A DNA stretch of 64,000 nt, taken from Tsukamurella pseudospumae (GTDB lineage Bacteria > Actinomycetota > Actinomycetes > Mycobacteriales > Mycobacteriaceae). This document shows positions 1-8,714 of the stretch, piece by piece. The notes below the pieces were generated by a model. It had not been told where the DNA came from. It did not search any database and was given only the letters and a program-made list of their open reading frames with translations. The translations under genes and the position numbers were made by a program. The stretch covers positions 124,001 to 188,000 of the forward strand of contig NZ_LSRE01000050.1 in assembly GCF_001575205.1 (NCBI RefSeq), read 5' to 3'. Each line of letters begins with the position of its first letter. The first letter of the stretch is position 1.

Positions 1-968
1 AGTTCCGCGCGGAAACCCTCGATCATGGGCGGCGGACCGCACAGGTACACGGCGACATCACCGCCGTGCAGGTGCGCGGTACGGAGGATGTCGGTCACGT
101 GCCCGCGATGCGCGGCGGTGCTGTCGGCGGCGGAGACGCAGTGCTCGAAATCGAAGGCGGACAGGTCCTCCCGGAGCTGGGCCAGCACGTCGAGCTGCGT
201 GACATCCCGGTCCTGCGAGACACCGTAGAGCAGTTGGACGGTGCGCCCCGGGTCGCGGGTGCGCATGGACCGCAGCATCGACAGCATCGGGGCGAGCCCC
301 GTGCCGCCGGCGACCAACAGAGCCGGGCGATCGGCCTCGCGGAGGAAGAACGAGCCGAGCGGCCCCCGGAAGGTCACCCGGTCGCCGACGGCCGCCCGGC
401 CGGTGAGCCAGTCCGACATCGCGCCGCCGCCGGGGATGAGCTTGACCAGGAACTCCAGTCCCTCGTCGTCGGGGTGCGAGGCGAAGGAGTAGGACCGCTC
501 GGCGTCGGGCGCACCGTCGACCCCCGATCCGGGGACGGCGATGTTGACGTACTGCCCGGGTAGAAAGGCCAGGCGGTCCCGCTCGTCGGCGCGCAGCCGC
601 AGCCCGACGGTGCTCGGGGTGAGGCGATCCAGGCCGGTCACCGTCGCGGCGAACTCGCCCACCTGCGTCTTCGCCACCGCCGAGGTGCTGGCGATCTGCA
701 GCACCAGGTCCGAGGTCGGCGACATGGAGCACGGCAGGCAGTAGCCCTGCTCCGCCTCGGCGGCGGTGAGCGCGTCCTCGACATAGGTCCCGCCGTCGTA
801 GCTCCCGGATTCGCAGCGGGCCTTGCACGTTCCGCAGGCCCCGTCGCGGCAGTCGAGCGGGATGTTGATCCGCTGTCGGTACGAGGCGTCCGCCACCGTC
901 TGGCCCGGGTCGACCGAGATGAACCGGGTCACCCCGTCCTCGAAGGCCAGTGCCACCTGATGCGCCAT
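1..968 (-). CDS. benC: Benzoate 1,2-dioxygenase reductase component BenC, 3' end cut by window
   Basis: This is the electron-transfer subunit that passes electrons from NADH through FAD and a [2Fe-2S] cluster to the BenAB oxygenase. The 322 visible residues hold an N-terminal plant-type ferredoxin domain with Cys40, Cys45, Cys48 and Cys80, then a flavin-binding segment with RSYSFAS and a nucleotide-binding GGTGLAP motif. The family is about 340 residues, so only the last 15-20 are missing beyond base 1. ATG at 968 gives a protein starting MAHQVALAFEDG. It follows benB by 21 bases in the same operon. benD, the usual next gene, would lie outside the window. Anthranilate or toluate reductases are close relatives, but the neighbouring cat genes favour benzoate. 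Confidence 0.9.
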   Translation of the reverse strand, partial: MAHQVALAFEDGVTRFISVDPGQTVADASYRQRINIPLDCRDGACGTCKARCESGSYDGGTYVEDALTAAEAEQGYCLPCSMSPTSDLVLQIASTSAVAKTQVGEFAATVTGLDRLTPSTVGLRLRADERDRLAFLPGQYVNIAVPGSGVDGAPDAERSYSFASHPDDEGLEFLVKLIPGGGAMSDWLTGRAAVGDRVTFRGPLGSFFLREADRPALLVAGGTGLAPMLSMLRSMRTRDPGRTVQLLYGVSQDRDVTQLDVLAQLREDLSAFDFEHCVSAADSTAAHRGHVTDILRTAHLHGGDVAVYLCGPPPMIEGFRAE

Positions 969-989
969 GATGAGATCCCTTCCGCCCGT

Positions 990-1547
990 TCAGACGTGGT
1001 AGATGTCGACGACGTGGTGGATGTAATCGTTCTTGAGCACCACCGTCTTCCGGCGGAACAGCGGTTGCTCCCCCGAGAAGTCGAGCGTCGCCAGGGTGGT
1101 GCCGTAGTACGGGTCGACGGTGTCGTACCGGAAGTACATGGTGTGCCAGTTGAACCGGACGTCCACCAGGTCGCCGCGGCGCTCGATCACCTCGACGTTG
1201 GTGATGTTGTGGCTGGTGCGCGGCTCCGGCAGCGAGGTGGCGGAGGAGCGCTCGGTGCGGATCCGGAAGACGCGGTCCGTGAGGCCGCCCTTGTCCGGGT
1301 AGTACACCAGCGAGATCTCGGTCTGCGGGTCCTCTGTGAGCCTGTCGTCGTCCGCCCAGGCGGGCATCCAGAACTCGCAGTCGTCGGCGTAACAGTCGAG
1401 CCACTTCTCGAACTCGCGGTCGTCGAGGTGGCGCGCCTCGCGGTACAGGAACTGCTCGATGACGTGCTGGTCGACGGCGCGCGATCCGGTCACGGCGGCG
1501 GAGGTCGACGGGGCGGTCGGGACGGTCGGGACGGTCGGGGCGCTCAT
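990..1547 (-). CDS. benB: Benzoate 1,2-dioxygenase small (beta) subunit BenB
   Basis: This is the structural beta subunit of the ring-hydroxylating dioxygenase that converts benzoate to its cis-1,2-dihydrodiol. The 185-residue protein matches the small-subunit family from about residue 27 ([20 protein letters not shown]) to the C-terminus. It carries no metal motif, as expected. The chosen ATG at 1547 overlaps the benA stop by four bases (ATGA), so translation is probably coupled. The first 26 residues are an odd Pro/Thr/Val/Ser-rich tail encoded by a nine-base microrepeat (GGGACGGTC type, about 1518-1540). That makes the protein longer than the usual 160-170 residues, and a later start is possible but has no better ribosome site. 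Confidence 0.88.
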   Translation of the reverse strand: MSAPTVPTVPTAPSTSAAVTGSRAVDQHVIEQFLYREARHLDDREFEKWLDCYADDCEFWMPAWADDDRLTEDPQTEISLVYYPDKGGLTDRVFRIRTERSSATSLPEPRTSHNITNVEVIERRGDLVDVRFNWHTMYFRYDTVDPYYGTTLATLDFSGEQPLFRRKTVVLKNDYIHHVVDIYHV

Positions 1548-2920
1548 CGCACGATCCCCTTCGCGGCGTCGGCGGCGAGGCCGGTCTGGAGGGCTTCCTG
1601 CCAGTACTTGTGCTGCACGGGATACAGGCCCTCGTCCTCGTTCTTCACGCCCGAGGAGACGACCCCGGTCATGCCGAGCACGTTCGCCACCTCGTCCGGT
1701 CCGGTGAGCCAGTGCTCCGCGCCGCGGCTCATGTCGTTCCACTGGGACGCGGTCGCGAGGAAGGTCTTCTGGCAGCTGCGGAACTCCTCGAGGTCGTCCG
1801 GCGTCGCCATGCCCGAGGCGTTGAAGAAGTCCTCGTACTGGCGGATCCGCCAGGAGCGGTTCTCCTTCGACTCCCCCTTCGGGGCGATGCAGTAGATGGT
1901 GACCTCGGTCTTGTCCACGCTGATGGGGCGGAAGTGCCGGATCTGCGTGGAGAACTGGTCCATCAGGTACACGTTCGGATACAGGCACAGGTTGCGGGAG
2001 CCGCGGACCATGAAGTCGCCCTTGGCCTCCCCGAACTGCTTCTTGAGGGAGTCCATCCGGTCCCAGAGCGGGCGGTCCTGCGGGTTGCCGGCCCAGGTCC
2101 ACAGGCACAGATGCCCGTTCGGGTACGACCAGTAGCCGCCGCCCGATTTGCCCCACTGCCCGGCGTCCAGGGTCTTGGTGGTGTTGCCCGAGTCGCCCGT
2201 GTTGCGGCGGCTGGTGGTGGCCGCGTAGTTCCAGTGGGTCGCGGTCACGTGGTAGCCGTCGGCGCCGTTCTCCGCCTGCACCTTCCAGTTGCCGTCATAG
2301 GTGTAGGTGGACGCGCCGCGGAGCACCTCGAGCCCGTCGGGCGACTGATCCACCAGCATGTCGATGATCGTCGTGGTGTCGCCGAGGTGATCCTCCAACG
2401 AGAGCACGTCCGGGTTCAGCGAGCCGAACAGGAAGCCTCGGTAGTTCCCGAACTTCGCCACCTTCGTCAGATCGTGGCTGCCCTCCTGGTCGAACTGGGC
2501 GGGGTAGCCGGCACCGTCGGGGTCCTTGACTTTGAGCAGCCTGCCGTCGTTGCGGAAGGTCCAGCCGTGGAACGGGCAGGTCAGGGTCTTGCGGTTGTCG
2601 GTCTTCTTGCGGCACAGCATGGCGCCGCGATGCGCGCAGGCGTTGATGAGGAGGTTCAGCTCGCCGTCGGCGCCGCGCGTGATCACCACGGGCTGCCGGC
2701 CGATGTACGTGGTGTAGTAGTCGCCCGGCTCGGGCACCTGACTCTCGTGCGCGAGGTACACCCAGTTGCCCTCGAAGATGTATTTCATCTCCAGTTCGAA
2801 GGTCTCCTCGTCGGTGAAGATGTTGCGGTTCACCCGGTAGACGCCGTCCGCGGGGCGCTCGTCGATCGCGCGGTCGAGCACGTCCGCGGACGGGGTGGGC
2901 GAGGGGTCGGTGACGGTCAT
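1544..2920 (-). CDS. benA: Benzoate 1,2-dioxygenase large (alpha) subunit BenA
   Basis: This is the catalytic oxygenase subunit, which adds O2 to benzoate at C1-C2. The 458-residue protein has a Rieske [2Fe-2S] site, Cys95-x-His97 and Cys115-x2-His118 (CAHRGA and CPFHGW), near residues 90-120. The mononuclear iron site follows in [12 protein letters not shown], where the Asp and two His residues are the usual ligands. ATG at 2920 is preceded by a strong GGAGGT ribosome site. It is the first gene of the benABC operon and faces the LysR-cat operon across a 207-base gap. Toluate dioxygenase is a close alternative by sequence; the catechol genes next door are consistent with either substrate. Confidence 0.92.
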   Translation of the reverse strand: MTVTDPSPTPSADVLDRAIDERPADGVYRVNRNIFTDEETFELEMKYIFEGNWVYLAHESQVPEPGDYYTTYIGRQPVVITRGADGELNLLINACAHRGAMLCRKKTDNRKTLTCPFHGWTFRNDGRLLKVKDPDGAGYPAQFDQEGSHDLTKVAKFGNYRGFLFGSLNPDVLSLEDHLGDTTTIIDMLVDQSPDGLEVLRGASTYTYDGNWKVQAENGADGYHVTATHWNYAATTSRRNTGDSGNTTKTLDAGQWGKSGGGYWSYPNGHLCLWTWAGNPQDRPLWDRMDSLKKQFGEAKGDFMVRGSRNLCLYPNVYLMDQFSTQIRHFRPISVDKTEVTIYCIAPKGESKENRSWRIRQYEDFFNASGMATPDDLEEFRSCQKTFLATASQWNDMSRGAEHWLTGPDEVANVLGMTGVVSSGVKNEDEGLYPVQHKYWQEALQTGLAADAAKGIVR

Positions 2921-3127
2921 CGGGGACCTCCGGTCGGCTGGCTGGCTGTGATCCCCATCACCGTCGCGCGCGGCACGCCTTCCGCGCGCCGGGCATATCG
3001 CTAGCAACCCACCAGGGTGTCTTTCTCGCATCCTGGGCACTAATCAGGTTGAAATAGGTCCTGGTCTTTCCCAATCGATCCCCTTACCGTGAGATGCAGA
3101 TCACATCGACATCGGCAGGAGGACATC
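2921..3127. promoter_or_regulatory. Divergent ben / lysR-cat control region
   Basis: This 207-base gap separates benA and the LysR gene, which point away from each other, so it must hold both promoters. It is less GC-rich than the flanks around 3040-3080 and contains a loose dyad, GAAA-N12-TTTC, near 3050-3070. This could be part of a LysR site of the T-N11-A kind, but the match is weak. Ribosome sites for both genes are clear at the two edges. The regulator assignment is inferred from position. Confidence 0.45.
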
Positions 3128-4033
3128 ATGGAGCTGCGGCACCTCCGCCAGTTCCTCGCCGTCGCGCAGACCGAGCACTTCGGCCGCGCCGCGGACGGGC
3201 TGCACATCGCCGGACCGGCCCTGTCGCGCACCGTCCGGCAGCTCGAGGACTCCGTCGGCACCCCGCTCTTCGCACGCACCACCCGGCAGGTGGAGCTCAC
3301 CGAAGCCGGCCGGGTCTTCGCCGGCGAGGTCCGGCGCATCCTCGCCGAGCTCGACGGCGCCGTCGGCCGCGCCCGCCTGATCGGGCAGGGCGCGAGCGGC
3401 GTCCTGCGCGTCGGCGTCACCGGCTCCGCCTCGTACGGCGTACTCCCCCGGGTGGTGCGCCGCGTGAAGGCGGCACTCCCGGACGTCGAGCTCACCATCG
3501 ACACCGAGATGCTCACGCCGCTGCAGGCCGCCGCCCTCACCGACGGCCGGCTCGACCTGGCGCTCCTGCGCACCCCCGTCGCCGTCGAGGGCATCGCGCA
3601 CCGCGTCCTCTTCGCGGAGCCGCTGATCCTCGCCCTCCCCCAGGGGCACCGCTTCGACGGCGACCCCGAGGTCACCGTCGCCGACCTCCAGGACGAGGCC
3701 TTCGTGACCTACCCGGCCGACACCGGTTCCGTCGTCGACGGTGCCGTGGTCCGGACCTGCGCCGCCGCGGGCTTCACCCCGCGCCGCGCGCACCAGGTGT
3801 CGCAGACCTCCACCCTGCTCGCGCTCGTCGCGGCGGGGCTCGGGATCGCCCTGGTCCCCCGCACCGCAAGCTCCATCCAGCTCCCGGGCGTGCACTTCGT
3901 CGACCTGCCCGCCACAGAGAGCGTCGAGCTCGCCCTCGCGTGGCGCGCCGCCGACGACTCGCCTCTGCTCGCCCGCGTCCTCGAGGCACTGGGCGGGACC
4001 GACCTCACCGACGATCGGGAGACCGCGGCATGA
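3128..4033 (+). CDS. LysR-family regulator of the cat (and probably ben) genes
   Basis: This 301-residue protein is a standard LysR transcription factor. It has an N-terminal winged helix (residues 1-60, starting MELRHLRQFLAVAQTEHFGR, with ALSRTVRQLE as the recognition region) and a substrate-binding domain from about 90. CatR/BenM-type members respond to cis,cis-muconate or benzoate; that ligand is an inference here. ATG at 3128 follows AGGAGG with ideal spacing. Its stop overlaps the catB start by four bases, so the regulator is the first gene of the operon it presumably controls, rather than being divergent from it as is usual. Because it is divergent from benA, it may control both arms. 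Confidence 0.85.
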   Translation: MELRHLRQFLAVAQTEHFGRAADGLHIAGPALSRTVRQLEDSVGTPLFARTTRQVELTEAGRVFAGEVRRILAELDGAVGRARLIGQGASGVLRVGVTGSASYGVLPRVVRRVKAALPDVELTIDTEMLTPLQAAALTDGRLDLALLRTPVAVEGIAHRVLFAEPLILALPQGHRFDGDPEVTVADLQDEAFVTYPADTGSVVDGAVVRTCAAAGFTPRRAHQVSQTSTLLALVAAGLGIALVPRTASSIQLPGVHFVDLPATESVELALAWRAADDSPLLARVLEALGGTDLTDDRETAA

Positions 4034-5142
4034 CCGACCTGCGCATCACCGCCATCGAGGCGATCCCGTACCGGATCCCCTACGTCAAACCGCTGAAATT
4101 CGCCTCCGGCGAGGTCAGCCACGCCGATCACGTGCTGGTCCGAGTACGCACCGCGGGCGGCCTCGTCGGCCACGCCGACGCCCCGCCGCGGCCCTTCACC
4201 TACGGCGAGACCCAGGCCGGGATCGTCGCCGTGATCGACGGGATCTTCGCCCCGCACCTCGTCGGGCTCGACGCGGACCGGCGCTCGGTCCTGCACGTCC
4301 GGATGCACCGCACCGTCGGCAATCCCGCGGCGAAGGCGGCCGTGGACATGGCGGTGTGGGACGTGCTCGCGCAGGCGTGGGGCACGTCCGTCAGTCGCGC
4401 CCTCGGCGGCTTCACCGACCGGATGCGGGTGTGCCACATGCTCGGCTTCGACGCCCCCGCCGCGATGGCACAGGAGGCCTCCGCCATCCGGGACCGCTAC
4501 GGCATCACCACGTTCAAGGTGAAGGTCGGGCGCCGCCCCGTCGACCTCGACGTCGACGTGGTCCGCGCCCTACGGAACACCTTGGGCGACAAGGCCGAGC
4601 TGTACATCGACGGCAACCGCGGCTGGACGCCGTCGGAGTCGCTGCGCGCCCTCGACATGCTCGCCGACGCGGGCCTCACCCTCGCCGAGGAACTCTGCCC
4701 CGCCGACGACGTGCTCGGCCGGCGGCGGCTGGTGGCGAACTGCCGCATCCCGTTCGTCGGCGACGAATCCGTCACCACCCCCGCGGAGGTCACCCGCGAG
4801 TTGCTCGGCGGCGGCGCCACCGCCGTCTCCATCAAGACCGCCCGCACGGGATTCACCGGCTCGCAGGAGATCCTGCACCTCGCCACCGGCCTCGGCGTGG
4901 AGGTCGTGATGGGCAACCAGATCGACGGCCAGCTCGGCACCGCCTGCACCGTTGCGTTCGGCGCCGCCCACGCCGCCACCAGCGCCCGGGCCGGCGAGCT
5001 GTCCAACTTCCTGGACATGGCCGACGACCTGCTCACCGAGCCGCTGCGCATCGTCGACGGCGAGCTGGCCGTCCCGGCCGGACCGGGCATCGGGGTCACC
5101 GTCGACCCCGACAAGCTCGCGCACTACCGGCTCGACGGATGA
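4030..5142 (+). CDS. catB: Muconate cycloisomerase CatB
   Basis: The enzyme converts cis,cis-muconate to muconolactone in the catechol branch of the beta-ketoadipate pathway. The 370-residue protein is a full-length enolase-superfamily member. The catalytic KxK pair is Lys163/Lys165 (FKVKVG), the metal ligands are Asp194 (YIDGN), Glu220 or Glu221 and Asp245 (GDES), and the second base is Lys269 (SIKTARTG). The start overlaps the LysR stop (ATGA). A 67-base gap follows before catA. Other enolase-superfamily cycloisomerases such as chloromuconate cycloisomerase are close, but catA and catC in the same operon support the plain muconate substrate. Confidence 0.92.
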   Translation: MTDLRITAIEAIPYRIPYVKPLKFASGEVSHADHVLVRVRTAGGLVGHADAPPRPFTYGETQAGIVAVIDGIFAPHLVGLDADRRSVLHVRMHRTVGNPAAKAAVDMAVWDVLAQAWGTSVSRALGGFTDRMRVCHMLGFDAPAAMAQEASAIRDRYGITTFKVKVGRRPVDLDVDVVRALRNTLGDKAELYIDGNRGWTPSESLRALDMLADAGLTLAEELCPADDVLGRRRLVANCRIPFVGDESVTTPAEVTRELLGGGATAVSIKTARTGFTGSQEILHLATGLGVEVVMGNQIDGQLGTACTVAFGAAHAATSARAGELSNFLDMADDLLTEPLRIVDGELAVPAGPGIGVTVDPDKLAHYRLDG

Positions 5143-5209
5143 CCCCGTCCACGCCCCGCACCACCCCGATCAGCCGAACCGCAGTATCAGCCCACCCGAG
5201 GAGAACATC

Positions 5210-6070
5210 ATGACCACCACCGAATTCGATGCCAAGGCCGCCGATTCCGGAGCCGGAGCCACCGCCGCGTTCATGAACAAGCAGGGCGGCGCGGCCGGCA
5301 CCCCGCCGGAGCGCGTCTCGCAGCTCGCGACCGAGGTGCTCACCGCCGTGCACGACGTGATCCGGCGCCACAAGGTGACCTACCCCGAGTACGACGCCCT
5401 CAAGTCGTGGATGATCGGGGTCGGCCAGGACGGGGAATGGCCACTGTTCCTGGACGTGTGGATCGAGCACGTCGTCGAGGACGTCAACAATGCACACCAC
5501 AAGGGCAACAAGGGGACCATCGAGGGCCCGTACTACGTGCCCGACGCGCCCGTGGTCAGCGAGAACGGCAAGGGCACTCTGCCGCAGCGCGACGACGAGG
5601 CGGGCACGCCGCTGCTGTTCACGGGCCAGGTCCGCGATCTCGACGGTGCGCCCCTGCCCGGCGCCGCGGTCGAGATCTGGCACGCCGACGCGCACGGCTT
5701 CTACTCGCAGTACGCTCCGGGGCTCCCGGAGTGGAACCTGCGCGGCACCGTCATCGCCGACGACGAGGGCCGGTTCGAGATCAACACCGTCCGGCCGGCG
5801 CCGTACATGATCCCGACCGACGGCTCCTGCGGCAAGCTCATCTCCGCGGCCGGCTGGCACGCCTGGCGTCCCGCCCACCTGCACCTCAAAGTGTCCGCCC
5901 CCGGGAAGGACCTGCTGACCGCTCAGCTCTACTTCCCCGGCGATGCGCACAACGACGACGACATCGCCTCGGCCGTCAAGCCCGAGCTGGTGCTCGATCC
6001 GCAGCCCGCCGCGGACGGCAACGGCGAGACCGTGGTCTACGACTTCGTGCTCGACCCGGAGACCCGCTGA
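5210..6070 (+). CDS. catA: Catechol 1,2-dioxygenase CatA
   Basis: This is an intradiol ring-cleaving dioxygenase that turns catechol into cis,cis-muconate using non-haem Fe(III). The 286-residue protein has the N-terminal helical dimer domain and the C-terminal beta-sandwich. The expected ligands are Tyr in EGPYYVP, Tyr in HGFYSQY and the two His in RPAHLHLKV. ATG at 5210 follows a GAGGAG ribosome site. The catB-catA-catC order means substrate flow does not match gene order, which is common in actinobacterial cat operons. Its stop shares one base with the catC start. Confidence 0.93.
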   Translation: MTTTEFDAKAADSGAGATAAFMNKQGGAAGTPPERVSQLATEVLTAVHDVIRRHKVTYPEYDALKSWMIGVGQDGEWPLFLDVWIEHVVEDVNNAHHKGNKGTIEGPYYVPDAPVVSENGKGTLPQRDDEAGTPLLFTGQVRDLDGAPLPGAAVEIWHADAHGFYSQYAPGLPEWNLRGTVIADDEGRFEINTVRPAPYMIPTDGSCGKLISAAGWHAWRPAHLHLKVSAPGKDLLTAQLYFPGDAHNDDDIASAVKPELVLDPQPAADGNGETVVYDFVLDPETR

Positions 6071-6360
6071 TGGCGCTGTACGCGGTGCGCATGGACGTCG
6101 CCATCCCCGACGACGTGGACCCGGCAGTCCGCGCCGAGACCATCGCGACCGAGAAGGCCTACAGCCAGGCGCTGCAACGCGGCGGCGAGTGGGTGCACAT
6201 CTGGCGCATCGTGGGCCAGTACTCCAACATCTCCGTCTTCGACGTCGCCGACAACGAGCGGCTGCACGAGATCCTCTGGGGCCTTCCGCTGTTCAAGTGG
6301 ATGACCGTGGACGTCACTCCTCTCGCCGGCCACCCGTCGGACGTCGCGTTCGGTGGCTGA
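6070..6360 (+). CDS. catC: Muconolactone delta-isomerase CatC
   Basis: This small cytoplasmic isomerase converts muconolactone to beta-ketoadipate enol-lactone. The 96-residue length and the sequence (MALYAVRMDVAIPDD, then LPLFKWMTVDVTPLAGHPSD near the C-terminus) match the CatC family, which forms a decamer of ferredoxin-like folds. The ATG overlaps the catA stop by one base (TGATG), so translation is likely coupled. The next gene, a hydrolase, starts eight bases before its end. Confidence 0.93.
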   Translation: MALYAVRMDVAIPDDVDPAVRAETIATEKAYSQALQRGGEWVHIWRIVGQYSNISVFDVADNERLHEILWGLPLFKWMTVDVTPLAGHPSDVAFGG

Positions 6361-7159
6361 GCGGATCCTCGGGACGCGGCACGGACCCGTCGGCGTCACG
6401 ACGGCGGGCGACGGCCCGACGGTGCTGCTGCTGCACGGCTTCCTGCTCTCCCGGGACATGTGGGCGCCCCAGCTCGCGACGCTCGCGGGCGCCGGATTCC
6501 GGGGCGTCGCGGTCGACCTCCTCGGGTTCGGTGACAGCGCGCCCGCACGGGCCGGCGGCGAGATCCCGCTGCATCACCACGCCGAGTCCGCCCTCGACGT
6601 GCTCGACGCGCTCGACGTCGACCGGTTCGCGGCCCTCGGGTACTCGATGGGCGGGCAAGTGGCGCTGGAGATCGCCGACCGCGCCGGCCCGCGGCTCTCG
6701 CACCTCCTGCTCAGCGACACCTTCGCCGGCCTCGACACCCCTGACGTCCGCGTCGGACGGCTCGCGCTCGCCGACCGGCTGGAGGCCGAGGGCACCGTCG
6801 CCTACGGGGAGGAGTTCCTGCCGGCCGTCCTCGGGCCGACGACGGTCGCGACGCGGCCCGCGGTGTGCGACGCCGCGCGCGCCATGATCGCCGCGGCGCC
6901 GCCCTCCGGTGCCGCCGCCGCCCTGCGCGGGCGGGCCGGGCGGCGTGATCTCACCGCGGTCGCCGGTGCGTTCGAGGGGGCCGCGTGCGTCGTGGTGGGT
7001 GCGGAGGACGTCTTCGACGGCGGCGTCCTGGGCGCGGGGCTCGCCGCCGCACTCGGCACCGTCGACCTGCACGTGCTCCCGAGCACGGGACACAGTCCGT
7101 CGCTGGAGACGCCCGACCTCTTCGACGCGCTCCTGCTCGCCCTCCTCCGGGACGGCTGA
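6353..7159 (+). CDS. Alpha/beta hydrolase, probable 3-oxoadipate enol-lactonase
   Basis: This 268-residue alpha/beta hydrolase has an intact triad: Ser98 in GYSMGG, Asp219 and His247 in STGHS, with the oxyanion motif HGF at 28-30. Its place directly after catC, with an eight-base overlap, points to hydrolysis of beta-ketoadipate enol-lactone to beta-ketoadipate (PcaD/CatD role). The start is GTG at 6353; the first in-frame ATG would cut into the fold. Sequence alone does not set the substrate, because hydrolases of this family vary widely. Its end lies only six bases from the convergent dapC end, with no visible terminator between. Confidence 0.75.
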   Translation: MAERILGTRHGPVGVTTAGDGPTVLLLHGFLLSRDMWAPQLATLAGAGFRGVAVDLLGFGDSAPARAGGEIPLHHHAESALDVLDALDVDRFAALGYSMGGQVALEIADRAGPRLSHLLLSDTFAGLDTPDVRVGRLALADRLEAEGTVAYGEEFLPAVLGPTTVATRPAVCDAARAMIAAAPPSGAAAALRGRAGRRDLTAVAGAFEGAACVVVGAEDVFDGGVLGAGLAAALGTVDLHVLPSTGHSPSLETPDLFDALLLALLRDG

Positions 7160-7165
7160 GCCCCG

Positions 7166-8266
7166 TCAGGCCAGGCGCTCGGCGGCGGCGGCGATCCGCT
7201 CGTCGGTCGCGGTCATCGCGATGCGGACGTGCTGCGCGCCCTGCGGGCCGTAGAACTCACCGGGCGCGGCCAGAATGCCGCGCTCGGCGAGCCAGTCGAC
7301 GGTGTCGCGGCACGGCTCGCCGCGGGTCGACCACAGGTACAGGCCGGCCTCGGAGTGGTCCACGGTGAATCCCGCGCCGCGGACCGCGTCCAGCAGCACC
7401 GCTCGGCGGGCGGCGTAGCGGGCGCGCTGCTCCGCCTCGTGCTCGTCGACCGACAGCGCGTAGGTCATCGCGGCCTGCACCGGGAAAGGCAGGATCGCGC
7501 CCGCGTGCTTGCGCACGGCCGCGAGGTCGGCGACGAGCGCCGGGTCGCCCGCGAGGAATCCCGCGCGGTACGAGGCCAGGTTCGAGGTCTTCGACAGCGA
7601 GTGGATCGCGATGAGCCCGGTGAGGTCGCCGTCGGACACCCGCGGATCGAGGATCGAGACCGGCTCGGCCTCCCAGGCCAGGCCCAGGTAGCACTCGTCG
7701 GAGGCGACGATCGCGCCGCGCTCGCGCGCCCACTGCACCACCTTGCGCAGGTGGTCGACACCCAGGACCTTGCCGGTCGGGTTCGACGGCGAGTTCACGA
7801 ACACCAGCGCGGGCCGCTCCGGGCCGAGCTGGGCGGTACCGTCGGCCCGCACCGGCCGCGCCCCGGCCAGCAGGGCACCCACCTCGTAGGTGGGGTAGGC
7901 GACCTCCGGGATGACGACCACGTCGCCCGCGCCGAGCGCCAGCTGCGTCGGCAGCTGCGCGATCGCCTCCTTGGTCCCGATCACGGGCAGGATCGCGTTC
8001 TCCGGCAGGTCGACGGTCCCGTACCTGCGGCTCAGCGCCGCCGCGGCAGCCTCCCGCAGCCCGACGGTGCCGATCGTGGCCGGGTAGCCGGGGAACGCGG
8101 AACCTTCGTACAGGGCCCGGCGGATCGGCTCGGCGACCGGGTCGACGGGCGTGCCCACCGACAGGTCGACGATGCCCCCCGGATGCGCCGCGGCCTTGGC
8201 CTTCGCGTCCGCGAGGGTGTCCCACGGGAAGTCCGGCAGCCGCGAGGCGAGCGACGGACGACTCAT
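7166..8266 (-). CDS. dapC: N-succinyldiaminopimelate aminotransferase DapC
   Basis: This PLP-dependent fold-type I aminotransferase of lysine and peptidoglycan-precursor synthesis uses glutamate to aminate N-succinyl-2-amino-6-ketopimelate. The 366-residue protein has the PLP lysine at Lys226 (HSLSKTSN) and the SPSNPTGK segment near 159-166. The assignment rests on family features and on the neighbour fdxC, the same pair as Rv1177-Rv1178 in M. tuberculosis. ATG at 8266 lies 13 bases after the fdxC stop, so the two are co-transcribed. A general aspartate-type aminotransferase is the alternative. Confidence 0.85.
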   Translation of the reverse strand: MSRPSLASRLPDFPWDTLADAKAKAAAHPGGIVDLSVGTPVDPVAEPIRRALYEGSAFPGYPATIGTVGLREAAAAALSRRYGTVDLPENAILPVIGTKEAIAQLPTQLALGAGDVVVIPEVAYPTYEVGALLAGARPVRADGTAQLGPERPALVFVNSPSNPTGKVLGVDHLRKVVQWARERGAIVASDECYLGLAWEAEPVSILDPRVSDGDLTGLIAIHSLSKTSNLASYRAGFLAGDPALVADLAAVRKHAGAILPFPVQAAMTYALSVDEHEAEQRARYAARRAVLLDAVRGAGFTVDHSEAGLYLWSTRGEPCRDTVDWLAERGILAAPGEFYGPQGAQHVRIAMTATDERIAAAAERLA

Positions 8267-8279
8267 GCGCTCAGTCCCG

Positions 8280-8606
8280 TCAGTGCTCGGTGTTCATGGG
8301 CGGAAGCGCCTTGATGAAGGGGTGGTCGTAATCGATCTTCCCCTGCTTGGCGGCGCCGCCGGGCGAACCGATCTCGTTGAAGAAATCGATGTTCGCGCTC
8401 ACGTACTCGGCCCACTCGTCCGGCACGTCGTCCTCGTAGAAGATCGCCTCGACCGGGCACACCGGCTCACAGGCACCGCAGTCCACGCACTCGTCGGGCT
8501 GGATGTACAGCATCCGGTTGCCCTCGTAGATACAGTCGACGGGGCACTCCTCGATACATGCCTTGTCGAGCACATCCACACAGGGCTCTGCGATGGTGTA
8601 CGTCAC
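8280..8606 (-). CDS. fdxC: Ferredoxin FdxC, 7Fe-8S type
   Basis: This 108-residue electron carrier has a [3Fe-4S]/[4Fe-4S] layout. Cys9, Cys17, Cys21 and Cys25 lie in the first cluster region, and Cys40, Cys43, Cys46 and Cys50 in the second (CVDCGACEPVCP). The C-terminal extension of about 50 residues is typical of the mycobacterial FdxC/FdxA group. The start is GTG at 8606, chosen because AAGGAG lies seven bases upstream; the ATG just upstream is out of frame. It leads the fdxC-dapC operon and is divergent from the nucleoside transporter gene. Confidence 0.9.
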   Translation of the reverse strand: MTYTIAEPCVDVLDKACIEECPVDCIYEGNRMLYIQPDECVDCGACEPVCPVEAIFYEDDVPDEWAEYVSANIDFFNEIGSPGGAAKQGKIDYDHPFIKALPPMNTEH

Positions 8607-8714
8607 CTGTCATCTCCTTCGCACCGACTGCTTCCACTGCACAGTATTCCGGTCGGCGGGAACGTGTCACAAAGAAGTGTCGCCTAACTTGCCGGGGTGT
8701 GATTTCATTCACTC

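Noticed and set aside
58-1404. Long Arg-rich open frame on the minus strand over benC and benB
   Set aside because: It is an out-of-frame reading of the two genes; the true frames show conserved domains and starts.
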